Notes under the pieces: generated by a model
The model's input: the letters and a program-made list of their open reading frames with translations, nothing else
Told to the model about the DNA's origin: nothing
The model's database searches: none
Shown: positions 16,606 through 25,805 of the stretch, in pieces
Layout: each line of letters opens with the position of its first letter
Numbering within the stretch: position 1 is the stretch's first letter
Made by a program: the position numbers and the translations under genes
NCBI RefSeq assembly: GCF_023223525.1
Contig: NZ_JALPRX010000008.1
Coordinates: 62,001 to 126,000 of the forward strand
Source of the DNA: Roseomonas acroporae
GTDB taxonomy: Bacteria > Pseudomonadota > Alphaproteobacteria > Acetobacterales > Acetobacteraceae
Length of the DNA: 64,000 nucleotides
Direction: 5' to 3'

Positions 16606-18069
16606 TCAGCGGATGGCGGCGATGCGGGCCATGTTCGTGCCCTCCTGCCAGCCGCCGCCCAGCACCTTGTACAAGGTCACGAGGCTCGCCAGCCGCTCCT
16701 GCCGCAGCGCGATGAGGGCCTGCTGCGCCGTGTAGAGGCTGCGCTGCGAATCGAGCACGGTGAGGTAGTTGTCCACGCCGGAGCGGAAGCGCAGTTGCGA
16801 GAGGCGGTAGCTGTCGGCATAGGCGTCGGTCAGGCGCTGCTGCGCCTCGAGCTGGTTTCCGTAGGTGCCGCGCGCGGCCAGTGCATCGGCCACCTCCTGG
16901 AAGGCTGTCTGGATCGCCTTTTCGTAGTTGGCAACCTCGACGCGCTTCCGAATCTGATAGTAGTCCAGGTTGGCCCGGTTGATGCCGGCGGTGAAGATCG
17001 GGATGTCGATGCTGGGCGAGAAGGCCCATTGCCCCGAGCCCGGCATGAACAGCCGCGACAGCGACGCACCCGCCGTGCCGTAGGAGCCGACGAGCGTGAT
17101 CTTCGGGAAGAAGGCGGCCCGCGCCGCGCCGATATCGGCGTTGGCGGCAAGCAGCGCGTGCTCGGCCGAGGCCACGTCCGGCCGCCGCAGCAGCACGGCG
17201 GAGGAGAGGCCGGCCGGGACATCGGCCAGCACCAGCGTGGAGGCGAGCCGCGTGTCGCCGGGCAGGTCGGCCGGCACCGGCTGGCCGAGCAGCAGCGCCA
17301 GCGCGTTCTCCGCCTGGGCAAGCTGGCGGGTGTAGAGGGCGAGGTTGGCGCGCGCCGTCTCCACCGAGGTCTGCGCCTGCCGCAGGGTCAGCGCGGTCGC
17401 GGTGCCGCCCGCGGCGGTGGCCTCGGTCAGCCGGTAGGAGGCTTCCTGGCTCGCCAGGGTCTGCTTCGTCAGGTCCAGCAATTCGCGGTCGGCGAGCAGG
17501 ACGAGATAGGCGGTGGCGATCTGCGCGACCAGGCTGATCTGCGTCGCCCGCCGGGTTTCCGCCTGGGCGAATGCCGTCTCCTGCGCGGCGCGCGACAGGC
17601 TGCGGATGCGACCGAACAGGTCGATCTCCCAGGAGGTGAAGCCGGCGCCCACGCCGAAGCTGCGGCCGGTGACGGGGCTTCGCCGCACCGCGCCGACGCC
17701 GGCGAGATCGGCCGGCGTCTGCGCGTAGTCCGCGCTGCCGCTGGCGCCCACGCTGGGCAGCAGCGCGCCGCGCTGCACACGGACCTGCGCCTCCGCCGCT
17801 TCCACGTTCAGCGCGGCGACGCGCAGGTCGCGGTTGTTGCGCAGCGCGATGTCGATCAGGCGCTGCAGGCCGGGATCGCGGAAGAACTCCCGCCAGCCCA
17901 GCGTGTCGGCCGTACTCTCGCCGGCCGCCGGGGGGGCGTAGGCGGCGCCCTGCGGCCATTGCGCGGGCACCGGGCTCGCCGGCCGCTGGTAGGTGGGATC
18001 GAGCGAGCAGCCGGCCAGCAGCAGGGCGCCGAGCGCCCCGACGGTCCCGGGGTTGATGCGACGGTTCAT
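16606..18069 (-). CDS. RND efflux outer-membrane lipoprotein (OprM/NodT type)
   Basis: Outer-membrane channel of a tripartite efflux pump, 487 residues. The N-terminus has a lipobox (LLLAGCSLDPTYQRP), so the mature Cys is lipidated. The body shows two OEP repeats: LIDIALRNNRDLRVA through SWEIDLFGRIRSLSRA in the first and LLRRPDVASAEHALLAANADIGAARAAFFPKITL in the second, the latter very characteristic of OprM and AdeC. It is the last gene of the adaptor-pump-channel operon, 15 bases after the pump gene. A GTG one codon upstream is an alternative start. Export substrate unknown; usual clients are drugs, solvents or aromatic compounds. Confidence 0.92.
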   Translation of the reverse strand: MNRRINPGTVGALGALLLAGCSLDPTYQRPASPVPAQWPQGAAYAPPAAGESTADTLGWREFFRDPGLQRLIDIALRNNRDLRVAALNVEAAEAQVRVQRGALLPSVGASGSADYAQTPADLAGVGAVRRSPVTGRSFGVGAGFTSWEIDLFGRIRSLSRAAQETAFAQAETRRATQISLVAQIATAYLVLLADRELLDLTKQTLASQEASYRLTEATAAGGTATALTLRQAQTSVETARANLALYTRQLAQAENALALLLGQPVPADLPGDTRLASTLVLADVPAGLSSAVLLRRPDVASAEHALLAANADIGAARAAFFPKITLVGSYGTAGASLSRLFMPGSGQWAFSPSIDIPIFTAGINRANLDYYQIRKRVEVANYEKAIQTAFQEVADALAARGTYGNQLEAQQRLTDAYADSYRLSQLRFRSGVDNYLTVLDSQRSLYTAQQALIALRQERLASLVTLYKVLGGGWQEGTNMARIAAIR

Positions 18070-18084
18070 CACGACAGGTCCTGC

Positions 18085-21000
18085 TCAGTGCGTTCCGCCG
18101 TGGCCGGCGGGGCGTGGCAGCAGCGGCGTCTCCGGCCCCGCCTCCGGCTGCCGCTCGCTGCGGCGCTTCGTGCGGAAGAGGCGCAGCACGAGCACGAAGA
18201 AGAGCGGCACGAAGAACACGGCGAGCACCGTGCCCGTCACCACGCCGCCGATGATGCCGGTGCCGATCGCCGTGCGGCCGCCCGCGCCCGCGCCGGTCGC
18301 GATCGCCAGCGGCACCACGCCGAGCACGAAGGCGAGCGAGGTCATCACGATCGGCCGCAGCCGCTCGCGCGCCGCGTGGATGGCGGCGCGGAGCAGGCTC
18401 TCGCCGGCCTCGAAGTGCTCCTTGGCGAATTCGACGATCAGGATGGCGTTCTTGGCCGAGAGGCCGATGGTGGTCAGCAGCCCGACCTGGAAGTAGATGT
18501 CGTTGGCCATGCCGCGCAGCAGCGTCGCCACCACCGCGCCGAGGATGCCGAGCGGCACCACCAGCATGACCGAGATCGGGATCGCCCAGCTCTCGTAGAG
18601 GGCGGCGAGGCAGAGGAACACCACGATCAGCGAGATCGCGTAGAGCGCGTAGGCCTGCGACCCCGCCGCCCGCTCCTCGTAGGAGAGGCCGGTCCAGTCC
18701 ACGGCGATGCCCTGGGGCAGCGCGGCGGCGAGCCGCTCCATCTCCGCCATCGCCTCGCCGGTGCTGTGGCCCGGCGCGGCGTCGCCCAGGATCTCCACCG
18801 CGGGCACGCCGTTGTAGCGGGTCAGGCGCGGCGGCCCGACCTCCCAGCGCGCCGAGGCGAAGGCGCCGAAGGAGACCATCGTCCCGTTGCCGTTGCGGAC
18901 ATGCCAGCGCGACAGGTCCTCCGGCAGCATGCGCGAGGCCGCGTCGCCCTGCATGTAGACGCGCTTGACGCGGCCGCGGTCCACGAAGTCGTTGACGTAG
19001 CTGGTGCCGAAGGCGGCCGAGAGGGTGGAGGTGACGTCGCCGACCGACAGGCCGAGCGCCGTCGCCCGCTCCCAGTCGATGTCGAGGCGCAGCTGCGGCT
19101 GGTCGGTCAGGCTGTTGGGCCGCACCCCGACCAGCAGCGGGCTCGCCGAGGCGGCGGCCAGGAGCCGGTCGCGCGCCGCCGACAGCGCCGCGTGGCCGAG
19201 CCCGCCGCGATCCAGCAGCTCCATGTCGAAGCCGGTGGCGTTGCCGAGCTCCGGCACCGCCGGCGGCGAGAAGGCGAAGATCTGCGCGTCGGGATAGGCG
19301 GCGAAGTGCCCCATCAGCCGGCCGGCGATGGCGGTGACGGAATCGCCCGGCCCGGTGCGCTCCGCCCAGTCCTTCAGGCGCACGAAGGCGAGGCCGGCCG
19401 ACTGGCCGCGGCCGCCGAAGCTGAAGCCGTTGATGGACATCACGCCCTGGACGCGCGCGCCTTCCGCCTGCCGCAGGTAGTCGGTGACGGCGTTGAGCGC
19501 CTGCTGCGTGCGCTCGGCCGTGGCGCCGGGCGGCGCCGTGACCTGCACGAACAGCATCCCCTGGTCCTCCGCCGGGAGGAAGGAGGAGGGCAGGCGCAGG
19601 TAGAGCACGCCCATGGCGCCCGTGAGCACCACGTAGACCAGCATGAAGCGCAGGGCGCGGGTGGCGATGGCGCCGGCGCCGCGCGCGTAGAGGGCGCTGG
19701 TGCGGTCGAAGCCGCGGTTGAACCAGCCGAAGAGGCCGCGCCGCGCGCCGTGCCGGGGGCGCCGCAGCAGGGTGGCGCAGAGGGCCGGGGTGAAGGTCAG
19801 CGCCATCGCCACGGAGAGCGTCATGGCGGAGATGATGGTCAGCGAGAACTGCCGGTAGATCACGCCGGAGGAGCCGGCGAAGAAGAACATCGGCAGGAAC
19901 ACGGCCGAGACCACCAGGGCGATGCCGACCAGCGCGCCGGAGATCTGCTCCATGGACCGCCGCGTCGCCTCCAGCGGGCCGATCCCTTCCTGCTCCATCA
20001 GCCGCTCGACGTTCTCCACCACCACGATGGCGTCGTCGACCAGCAGGCCGATGGCCAGCACCAGGCCGAACATGGTCAGGGTGTTGATCGAGTAGCCGGC
20101 GAAGGAGAGCACGCCGAAGGTGCCGAGCAGCACCACCGGGATCACCAGGGTCGGCACCAGGGTCGCGCGGATGTTCTGCAGGAACAGGAACATCACGAGG
20201 AAGACCAACACCATCGCCTCGAACAGCGCCTTCACCACCTCCTCGATGGAGAGGCGCACGAAGGGGGTGGTGTCGTAGGCATAGACCACCTCGACCTGCG
20301 GCGGCAGGCTCGGGCGCAGCGCGTCGATCGTCGCGCGCACCGCCTCGGCCGTCGCCATGGCGTTGGCGCCGCTGGCGAGCTGCACGCCCAGCGCCGCGGC
20401 GGGGCGACCGTTGTAGAGGCTGTTGACGCCGAAGCTCTGCGCGTCCAGCTCCACCGTGCCGACGTCGCGCAGCCGCACCTGGGAGCCGTCGCTCTTCGTC
20501 TTCAGCAGGATGCCGGCGAACTGCTCCGGCCGGTTCATGTAGCTCGGGCCGATCAGGGTCGCCGAGAGGCGCTGCCCCGGCACGGCCGGCAGCGCGCCCA
20601 GCTCGCCGGAGGCGACCTGCACGTTCTGCGCCTGCACGGCCGCCGCGACGTCGGCGGGCATCAGCCCGTAGGCGTTCAGCTTCTCCGGATCGAGCCAGAT
20701 CCGCATCGCGTACTGCGAGCCGAAGAGCTGGTAGTCGCCGACGCCCGTCGTGCGGGTCACCGGGTCCTGGATGTTGGAGGCGATGTAGTCGGCGAGGTCG
20801 GCGTTGCTCAGGCTGCCGTCGGTGGAGACGAAGCCGATCACCATCAGGAAGTTGTTGCTCGCCTTGGCGACGCGGATGCCCTGCTGCTGCACCGTGGTCG
20901 GCAGGCGCGGCTGGGCGAGGGCCAGCTTGTTCTGCACCTGCACCTGGGCGAAGGTCAGCTTGATGGTGGCGCTGCCGTCGCCGTTGCTCTCGGAGGTGAA

Positions 21001-21231
21001 GTAGATCAGCCCGTCGAGCCCGGTCATCTGCTGCTCGATGGTCTGCACCACCGTGTTCTGCACCGTCTCGGCCGAGGCGCCGGGATAGCTCAGGGTGAGC
21101 TGGATCGCGGGCGGGGCGATGGTCGGGTACTGCGCCACGGGCAGGCCGCGCAGGCAGAGGCCGCCGACCAGCATGATGGCGAGGGCGAGCACCCAGGCGA
21201 AGACCGGGCGGTCGATGAAGAAGCGGGCCAT
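18085..21231 (-). CDS. RND multidrug efflux permease (AcrB/MexB type, HAE-1)
   Basis: Inner-membrane proton-driven pump of 1048 residues, the normal length. It opens MARFFIDRPVFAWVLALAIML. The proton relay is intact: the adjacent aspartates in GLLVDDAIVVVEN (helix 4) and the lysine in LSAKNAILIVEFAKEH (helix 10). Further signatures are GVQLASGANAM, PSSFLPAEDQG and GTVLAVFFVPLFFV. It sits between the adaptor gene (10 bases) and the outer-membrane channel (15 bases), so the three form one operon. The divergent TetR-type protein is the likely repressor. Confidence 0.95.
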   Translation of the reverse strand: MARFFIDRPVFAWVLALAIMLVGGLCLRGLPVAQYPTIAPPAIQLTLSYPGASAETVQNTVVQTIEQQMTGLDGLIYFTSESNGDGSATIKLTFAQVQVQNKLALAQPRLPTTVQQQGIRVAKASNNFLMVIGFVSTDGSLSNADLADYIASNIQDPVTRTTGVGDYQLFGSQYAMRIWLDPEKLNAYGLMPADVAAAVQAQNVQVASGELGALPAVPGQRLSATLIGPSYMNRPEQFAGILLKTKSDGSQVRLRDVGTVELDAQSFGVNSLYNGRPAAALGVQLASGANAMATAEAVRATIDALRPSLPPQVEVVYAYDTTPFVRLSIEEVVKALFEAMVLVFLVMFLFLQNIRATLVPTLVIPVVLLGTFGVLSFAGYSINTLTMFGLVLAIGLLVDDAIVVVENVERLMEQEGIGPLEATRRSMEQISGALVGIALVVSAVFLPMFFFAGSSGVIYRQFSLTIISAMTLSVAMALTFTPALCATLLRRPRHGARRGLFGWFNRGFDRTSALYARGAGAIATRALRFMLVYVVLTGAMGVLYLRLPSSFLPAEDQGMLFVQVTAPPGATAERTQQALNAVTDYLRQAEGARVQGVMSINGFSFGGRGQSAGLAFVRLKDWAERTGPGDSVTAIAGRLMGHFAAYPDAQIFAFSPPAVPELGNATGFDMELLDRGGLGHAALSAARDRLLAAASASPLLVGVRPNSLTDQPQLRLDIDWERATALGLSVGDVTSTLSAAFGTSYVNDFVDRGRVKRVYMQGDAASRMLPEDLSRWHVRNGNGTMVSFGAFASARWEVGPPRLTRYNGVPAVEILGDAAPGHSTGEAMAEMERLAAALPQGIAVDWTGLSYEERAAGSQAYALYAISLIVVFLCLAALYESWAIPISVMLVVPLGILGAVVATLLRGMANDIYFQVGLLTTIGLSAKNAILIVEFAKEHFEAGESLLRAAIHAARERLRPIVMTSLAFVLGVVPLAIATGAGAGGRTAIGTGIIGGVVTGTVLAVFFVPLFFVLVLRLFRTKRRSERQPEAGPETPLLPRPAGHGGTH

Positions 21232-21241
21232 GGCCGGGCGC

Positions 21242-22489
21242 TCAGCCGCGCTGGCCGGTGCGGGCCGCGGCGGCCTCGCGCTGCACCTGGGCGTCGAACT
21301 CGGCGGCGGTCACCACGCGCAACTGCGGCTTCATGCCGTCCCGCACGCGCTGCGTCCCCTCGACCACCACGCGGTCGCCGTCCCGCAGCCCGCCATTGAC
21401 CAGCCACTTGTTGCCGATGGCCCGCACCACGGAGAGCACGCGGGTGGCGATGCTGCCATCCGCCTGCGCCACCATCGCCGTGGCCTCGCCGCGCGTGTTG
21501 TGGGTGACGCCCTGCTGCGGCACCAGCAGCCCCTCCCGCACCGTCCCTTCCTCCAGGGTCGCGCGCACGAACATGCCGGGCAGCAGGGTGCCGTCCGGGT
21601 TGGGGAATTCGGCGCGCAGGGTCACGGTGTTGGTGTCGGGACTGACCGCGACCTCGGCGAATTGCAGCCGGCCGGCCAGCGGGTAGGGGGTGCCGTCCTC
21701 CAGCAGCAGATGCGCCTCGGCGCCGTCGCCGGCGCGGCGCAGCGTGCCGGCGGCCATCTCGCGCCGCAGGCGCAGCACCGTGGCGCTCGGCTGCACCACG
21801 TCCACATAGATCGGGTCGAGCTGCGTCACCGTCATCAGCGCCGTGGTCTGGTCCGCCGTGACCAGCGCGCCGACGGTGACGGAGGAGCGGCTGCTGCGCC
21901 CGGCGATCGGCGCGGCGACGCGGGTGTAGCCGAGGTTGATGCGCGCCGTGTCCACCGCCGCGCGGGCCGAGGCGACCTCGGCCTCGGCGGATTTCTGGGC
22001 GGCCTGCGCCGTCTCGTAGTCCAGCCGGCTGACCGCGTTCTGCGCGACCAGCGGCCGGTAGCGCGTGGCGGTCGCCTGCGCCGAGGCCAGGGTCGCCACC
22101 GCCTTGGCCAGGGCCGCCTCGGCGCTGGCGAGCGCCGCGCGGTAGGGGGCCGGGTCGATCTGGTAGAGCGGCTGGCCCGCCGCTACGGTCTCGCCCTCGT
22201 GGAACAGTCGCTGCTGCAGCACGCCGCCGACCTGCGGCCGGATCTCGGCGATCTGGAAGGCGTTGGTGCGGCCGGGCAGGGTGGTGTGCAGGATGACGGC
22301 TTCCGGTGCCAGCGAAACGACCGTGACCGTGGGCGGGGGCGGCGCCGCCCCCGCTTCCCGGGCCGATACCGTCTCGTCGCAGCCGGCCAGCAGCAGCGGC
22401 GTGGTGGCGAGGCAGCCCAGCAGCAGAAGGCGCGCCACCGGGCGGAAGGCGCCGGCAGCGGACGCCCCTGGGAGGGAAGGATGGATCAC
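21242..22489 (-). CDS. RND efflux periplasmic adaptor (AcrA/MexA type)
   Basis: Membrane fusion protein of 415 residues that joins pump and outer-membrane channel. N-terminal lipoprotein signal (LLLAGCDET). Then the lipoyl half-motif (LPGRTNAFQIAEIRPQVGGVL and EGETVAAGQPLYQIDP), a coiled-coil hairpin (ALASAEAALAKAVATLASAQ to EAEVASARAAVDTARINL), RVAAPIAGR, and the barrel and membrane-proximal domains. The start is a GTG (reads VIHPSLPG) seven bases after GAGGT. It is first in the efflux operon, and its start lies 40 bases from the nearer of two operator palindromes. Confidence 0.93.
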   Translation of the reverse strand: MIHPSLPGASAAGAFRPVARLLLLGCLATTPLLLAGCDETVSAREAGAAPPPPTVTVVSLAPEAVILHTTLPGRTNAFQIAEIRPQVGGVLQQRLFHEGETVAAGQPLYQIDPAPYRAALASAEAALAKAVATLASAQATATRYRPLVAQNAVSRLDYETAQAAQKSAEAEVASARAAVDTARINLGYTRVAAPIAGRSSRSSVTVGALVTADQTTALMTVTQLDPIYVDVVQPSATVLRLRREMAAGTLRRAGDGAEAHLLLEDGTPYPLAGRLQFAEVAVSPDTNTVTLRAEFPNPDGTLLPGMFVRATLEEGTVREGLLVPQQGVTHNTRGEATAMVAQADGSIATRVLSVVRAIGNKWLVNGGLRDGDRVVVEGTQRVRDGMKPQLRVVTAAEFDAQVQREAAAARTGQRG

Positions 22490-22528
22490 GGCGGGACCTC
22501 GGGAAGTCGGGCGCTTGCGCGCCGGGCT

Positions 22529-22570
22529 GGAAACCGACTAGTTTCCTGGTGTGGAAACTGATCGGTTTCC
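22529..22570. promoter_or_regulatory. Paired TetR-type operator palindromes
   Basis: Two 18-bp palindromes with identical arms, GGAAAC-N6-GTTTCC: one at 22529-22546 (spacer CGACTA) and one at 22553-22570 (spacer TGATCG), centres 24 bp apart. They lie between the divergent efflux adaptor and TetR-type genes, so one repressor pair could silence both promoters. Confidence 0.85.
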
Positions 22571-22625
22571 GATGGGACGTCAAGCGTTCTCGTCGCACCG
22601 CAACAATTCGCCTCGGAAGCACGCC

Positions 22626-23255
22626 ATGGAGAGTCGGGCCGTTACGGCCACCCCGCGGGAGGAGGCCGGAGACGCCGCCACGCTGCGCTGCCGCCTCCTC
22701 GATGCCGCCGAGGCAGCCTTCGTCGCCCAGGGCTTCCATGCCACGACCATGGACATGATCGCGCGCGAGGCCCGGTGCTCGAAGAAGACCGTCTACAAGC
22801 TCTTCGAATCCAAGGAGGCGCTGTTCGGCGCCCTGATGCTGCGCCTGCGCTTCGAGGTGGCGGCCCTGCCGGTCGACCCCGACCTGGAGCCGTCACACGC
22901 CCTGCGCGAATTCCTGCTCGGCATGGCGGACATCCTGTTGCGCGATCGTTCCGTGGCGCTGATCCGGATCGCCACGGCGGAGGCCGGGCGGCTCGCGGGC
23001 CGGAGCCCGCCGCCCGACGGCGGCGGCACGTCGCCGCCGCTCGGGATGGAGGACTACCTCGCGCGGCTGGAGCAGGCCGGCGGCCACGATTTCGGCCCTC
23101 CCGGCGAGGCTGTGCGCATGCTGGTCGGCATGGCGCTCGGCGCCTTCCACCATGAGCTGCTGACCGGGCTTGAGGCCGAGGTGCCGGAGGCGGAACTGCG
23201 CCGGCGGATCGACCGCGCGGTCGGCATCTTCCTCAGGGGGACAAGACGGGAGTGA
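22626..23255 (+). CDS. TetR/AcrR family regulator of the efflux operon
   Basis: Repressor of 209 residues. The helix-turn-helix is LLDAAEAAFVAQGFHATTMDMIAREARCSKKTVYKLFESKEALF, typical TetR/AcrR. The C-terminal ligand-binding region (LREFLLGMADILLRDRSVALIRIATAEAG) resembles the C-terminal domain of AcrR-like proteins. A GTG 75 bases upstream is in frame but lies inside the operator, so the ATG at MESRAV is chosen; GGAAG stands a few bases before it. Divergent from the RND operon and next to the paired palindromes, it almost certainly represses both genes until an exported compound binds it. Confidence 0.88.
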   Translation: MESRAVTATPREEAGDAATLRCRLLDAAEAAFVAQGFHATTMDMIAREARCSKKTVYKLFESKEALFGALMLRLRFEVAALPVDPDLEPSHALREFLLGMADILLRDRSVALIRIATAEAGRLAGRSPPPDGGGTSPPLGMEDYLARLEQAGGHDFGPPGEAVRMLVGMALGAFHHELLTGLEAEVPEAELRRRIDRAVGIFLRGTRRE

Positions 23256-23299
23256 TCTCCGTCAGCCTTCGCGCCAACGGTGCCGGGATGATCCTCCGC

Positions 23300-23380
23300 T
23301 AGAGCATTTTCAAGCTGAGCGTCCTCGCTCAGCGGCTCGGGAAATGCGCCGGATCCAGGCCCGGAGCCCTTCCGGCCGGC
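23300..23380. repeat. AGAGCATTTTC-type palindromic repeat, second copy
   Basis: Left inverted repeat (23304-23347) matches the 16.3 kb copy almost base for base through GCATTTTCAAGCTGAGCG, the TCCT loop and CGCTCAGCGGCT. The right half (CCCGGAGCCCTTCCGGCCGG) has diverged. It sits 45 bases after the tetR-type stop and could serve as its terminator. Confidence 0.7.
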
Positions 23381-23459
23381 TTCCCGTCGGATGGATCTCC
23401 TGTCTCCGGTGGCAGCGTGGACCGCGGTGGCACGGGCGGGTCGTCTGCCGCATCCAGGC

Positions 23460-23598
23460 CGTATCATTATTTATAGAATTATCGTTAAATGAGCAATTAA
23501 CGGAAATTTTTCCTTCTGTATCAAAATTAGAGACATCTCCCGCCAAACCATCACAAGGAGTGTGAGCGGGTCCGTCCCTCAGCCAGGAACAGGGACCA
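23460..23598 (+). promoter_or_regulatory. AT-rich promoter region of the secreted glycanase
   Basis: About 75 bases (23462-23535) are strikingly AT-rich, with TTTATAGAATTA and TTAAATGAG, in a background above 70 % G+C. It ends 60 bases before the glycanase start and probably holds its promoter; AT-rich DNA of this kind is often bound by H-NS-like or MucR-type silencers. AGGGA precedes the ATG. Confidence 0.5.
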
Positions 23599-25743
23599 AT
23601 GGCCTATTACAGCTACGCGCCCAACACCATCGACTACAGGGGCCTGGCGCTGCCGCTCAGCAACAACCCCACCATCCATATCGGCGCGAGCGGCGCCTGG
23701 GAGACGCTGAGGGCGACAGGCGGGGCCAACGGCCTCTGGTCCCTGGGCGGCGCCAACACGCTGATCGGCGGCGCGACCGACACCACCTTCTACGTCACCG
23801 CGGCGAACGACACGGTGATCGCCCAGCCCGGCTACGTGAACACCATCGTCTCCTGGTACACGTCGCAGGCGATCCTGCCGGACAACGTGCAGAACCTGAT
23901 CGTCAAGGGCGGCACGATCTGGTCCGGCGGCAACGCGCTCGCCAACATCATCCGTGGCGACGGCGCCGGCCAGGTCATCGCCGGCGGCGCGGGCGACGAC
24001 GTGCTGACCGGCGGCGGCGGCAGCGACGTGTTCGTCTTCGCGGCGGGCGACGGCAACGACGTCGTCACCGACTTCGTGCACGGCAGCTCGATCGTCCGGC
24101 TCGACAACGTGCCCGGCTTCACGACCTTCTCCCAGGTGCGGGCGGCGATGGCGCAGGTCGGCGCCGACGTGCGCCTCGCCCTCGGCAGCGACCAGAGCAT
24201 CCTGTTCCGCAACCAGACGCTCGCCGACTTCACCGCCGCCGACTTCCGCCTGCCGATCGACCCCTCGAAGCTCGTCATGACCTTCGACGACGAGTTCGAC
24301 AGCTTCAGCTGGTCGGCGAGCGGAAAGGGCACCACCTGGCGCACGCAGTGGGACTACGGCCGCACCCTGTCGGACAACAACGAGCAGGAGTACTACTCGG
24401 ACGCCTCGGTCGGCTTCGATCCGTTCAGCGTCAGGGACGGGGTGTTGACGATCACCGGCCAGCCCGGCAGCAACGCGCTCGGCCTGCCCTACGTCTCGGG
24501 CATGATCAACAGCCAGAAATCCTTCGCGCAGACCTACGGCTACTTCGAGATGCGCGCCGAGCTGCCGGCCGGCAAGGGGCTGTGGCCGGCCTTCTGGCTG
24601 CTGCCGCAGGACGGGAGCTGGCCGCCCGAGATCGACATCTTCGAGATGATCGGCACCGATCCCTCGACCCTCTACTTCTCGGCCGGCACCAAGACCGGCA
24701 CCGGCACCTCGGTGGCGGCGCACACGCCCGACACCTCGGACGGCTTCCACACCTTCGGCGTGCTGTGGGCGCCGGACGACCTGACCTACTACGTCGACGG
24801 CAACGTCGTCGCGCAGATCGCGACACCCGCCGACATGCACAAGGCGATGTACATCGTCGTCAACCTCGCCATCGGCGGCAACTGGCCGGGCAGCCCGGAC
24901 GGGACCACCGAGTTCCCCGCCGAGATGAACATCGACTACATCCGGGCCTACGCCTACCAGGGCGCGACCGCGCTGCCGGACAGCGTCGCCGCCCAGGCGA
25001 GCCGGACCGCGAAGGTCTACGCGGAGTCCGCCGCCGCATCGGGCGCCGCCTTCGCGGCGCGCGCCGCCAAGGCGGGCGCGCTCGGGCTCGATTCGATCGA
25101 CGACGCCGCGCAGATCACCGTCAAGCTGGCGGCCGCGCAGGGCGTGCTGCACACCACGCCCGCGGCCGGCGGCGGCGTCGCGGAGGCCGGCGAGGGCACG
25201 GGCAGCCTCGTCCTCGCGGGCACCAAGGCCGCGGTGGAGGCCGAGCTCGCCAGCCTGACCTACGCCTGGCGCGGCCACGCGGTGCTGCCGACGGTGGGCG
25301 CGACCGACAGCATCGTGATGACAGTGGACGACGGCCATGGCGGCGTGATCAGCGACACGGCGGCGGTCACGGTCGGCGCCGCCACCACCAGGAGCTTCAC
25401 CTTCGGCAGCACCCCGGTGCGCAAGGCCGGCACCGGCGACACGCTGTTCGTCTTCGACGGCGTCATCGCCGACCCGAAGTACTTCTTCGGCATCGCCGAC
25501 CACATCATCAACTTCCGGACCGCCGACACCAACGGCGGCAGCGGCGACGTGCTGGCCTTCCACGGCTTCGGGGCCGATGCGACGCTGCAGTTCCACCACC
25601 TGGCGGCGCCGGGCGGCGTGGTGAACCCGTCCATGCAGTACTACACGGTCCACACCGCGGCGGGAGACAGCCCGATCTTCCTGATCCAGATGGCGAACGG
25701 CTCGCCGGCGCATCTCGGCACCGGCGACTACGTCTTCTACTGA
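23599..25743 (+). CDS. Secreted GH16 beta-glucanase with RTX repeats (ExsH-like)
   Basis: Extracellular endo-glycanase of 714 residues. Residues about 125-150 hold RTX nonapeptides (GGAGDDVLTGGGGSDVF) that bind calcium and mark type I secretion; there is no N-terminal signal peptide. Residues about 235-455 are a GH16 domain: FDDEFDSFSW, YYSDASVGFDPFSVRDGVL, GYFEMRAELPAGKGLWPAFWLLP, then the catalytic EIDIFE near residue 344 (nucleophile and acid/base glutamates intact), and NLAIGGNWPG. The remaining 250 residues are a Gly/Ala-rich, probably cadherin- or haemolysin-like region ending GTGDYVFY. Rhizobial ExsH cuts succinoglycan; this enzyme may trim the host's own exopolysaccharide. No type I exporter is nearby. 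Confidence 0.85.
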   Translation: MAYYSYAPNTIDYRGLALPLSNNPTIHIGASGAWETLRATGGANGLWSLGGANTLIGGATDTTFYVTAANDTVIAQPGYVNTIVSWYTSQAILPDNVQNLIVKGGTIWSGGNALANIIRGDGAGQVIAGGAGDDVLTGGGGSDVFVFAAGDGNDVVTDFVHGSSIVRLDNVPGFTTFSQVRAAMAQVGADVRLALGSDQSILFRNQTLADFTAADFRLPIDPSKLVMTFDDEFDSFSWSASGKGTTWRTQWDYGRTLSDNNEQEYYSDASVGFDPFSVRDGVLTITGQPGSNALGLPYVSGMINSQKSFAQTYGYFEMRAELPAGKGLWPAFWLLPQDGSWPPEIDIFEMIGTDPSTLYFSAGTKTGTGTSVAAHTPDTSDGFHTFGVLWAPDDLTYYVDGNVVAQIATPADMHKAMYIVVNLAIGGNWPGSPDGTTEFPAEMNIDYIRAYAYQGATALPDSVAAQASRTAKVYAESAAASGAAFAARAAKAGALGLDSIDDAAQITVKLAAAQGVLHTTPAAGGGVAEAGEGTGSLVLAGTKAAVEAELASLTYAWRGHAVLPTVGATDSIVMTVDDGHGGVISDTAAVTVGAATTRSFTFGSTPVRKAGTGDTLFVFDGVIADPKYFFGIADHIINFRTADTNGGSGDVLAFHGFGADATLQFHHLAAPGGVVNPSMQYYTVHTAAGDSPIFLIQMANGSPAHLGTGDYVFY

Positions 25744-25805
25744 TCCCCCGCCGCGTCCGCCGGCCCGGGCCTGCCGGCCCCGGCGGACGGCACCGGGAGG
25801 GGCGG

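Noticed and set aside
16795..21399. Very long open frames on the strand opposite the RND efflux genes, and similar ones opposite other genes
   Set aside because: They are a side effect of extreme G+C content; the products are His/Arg/Gln-rich without domains, whereas the opposite strand encodes complete families.
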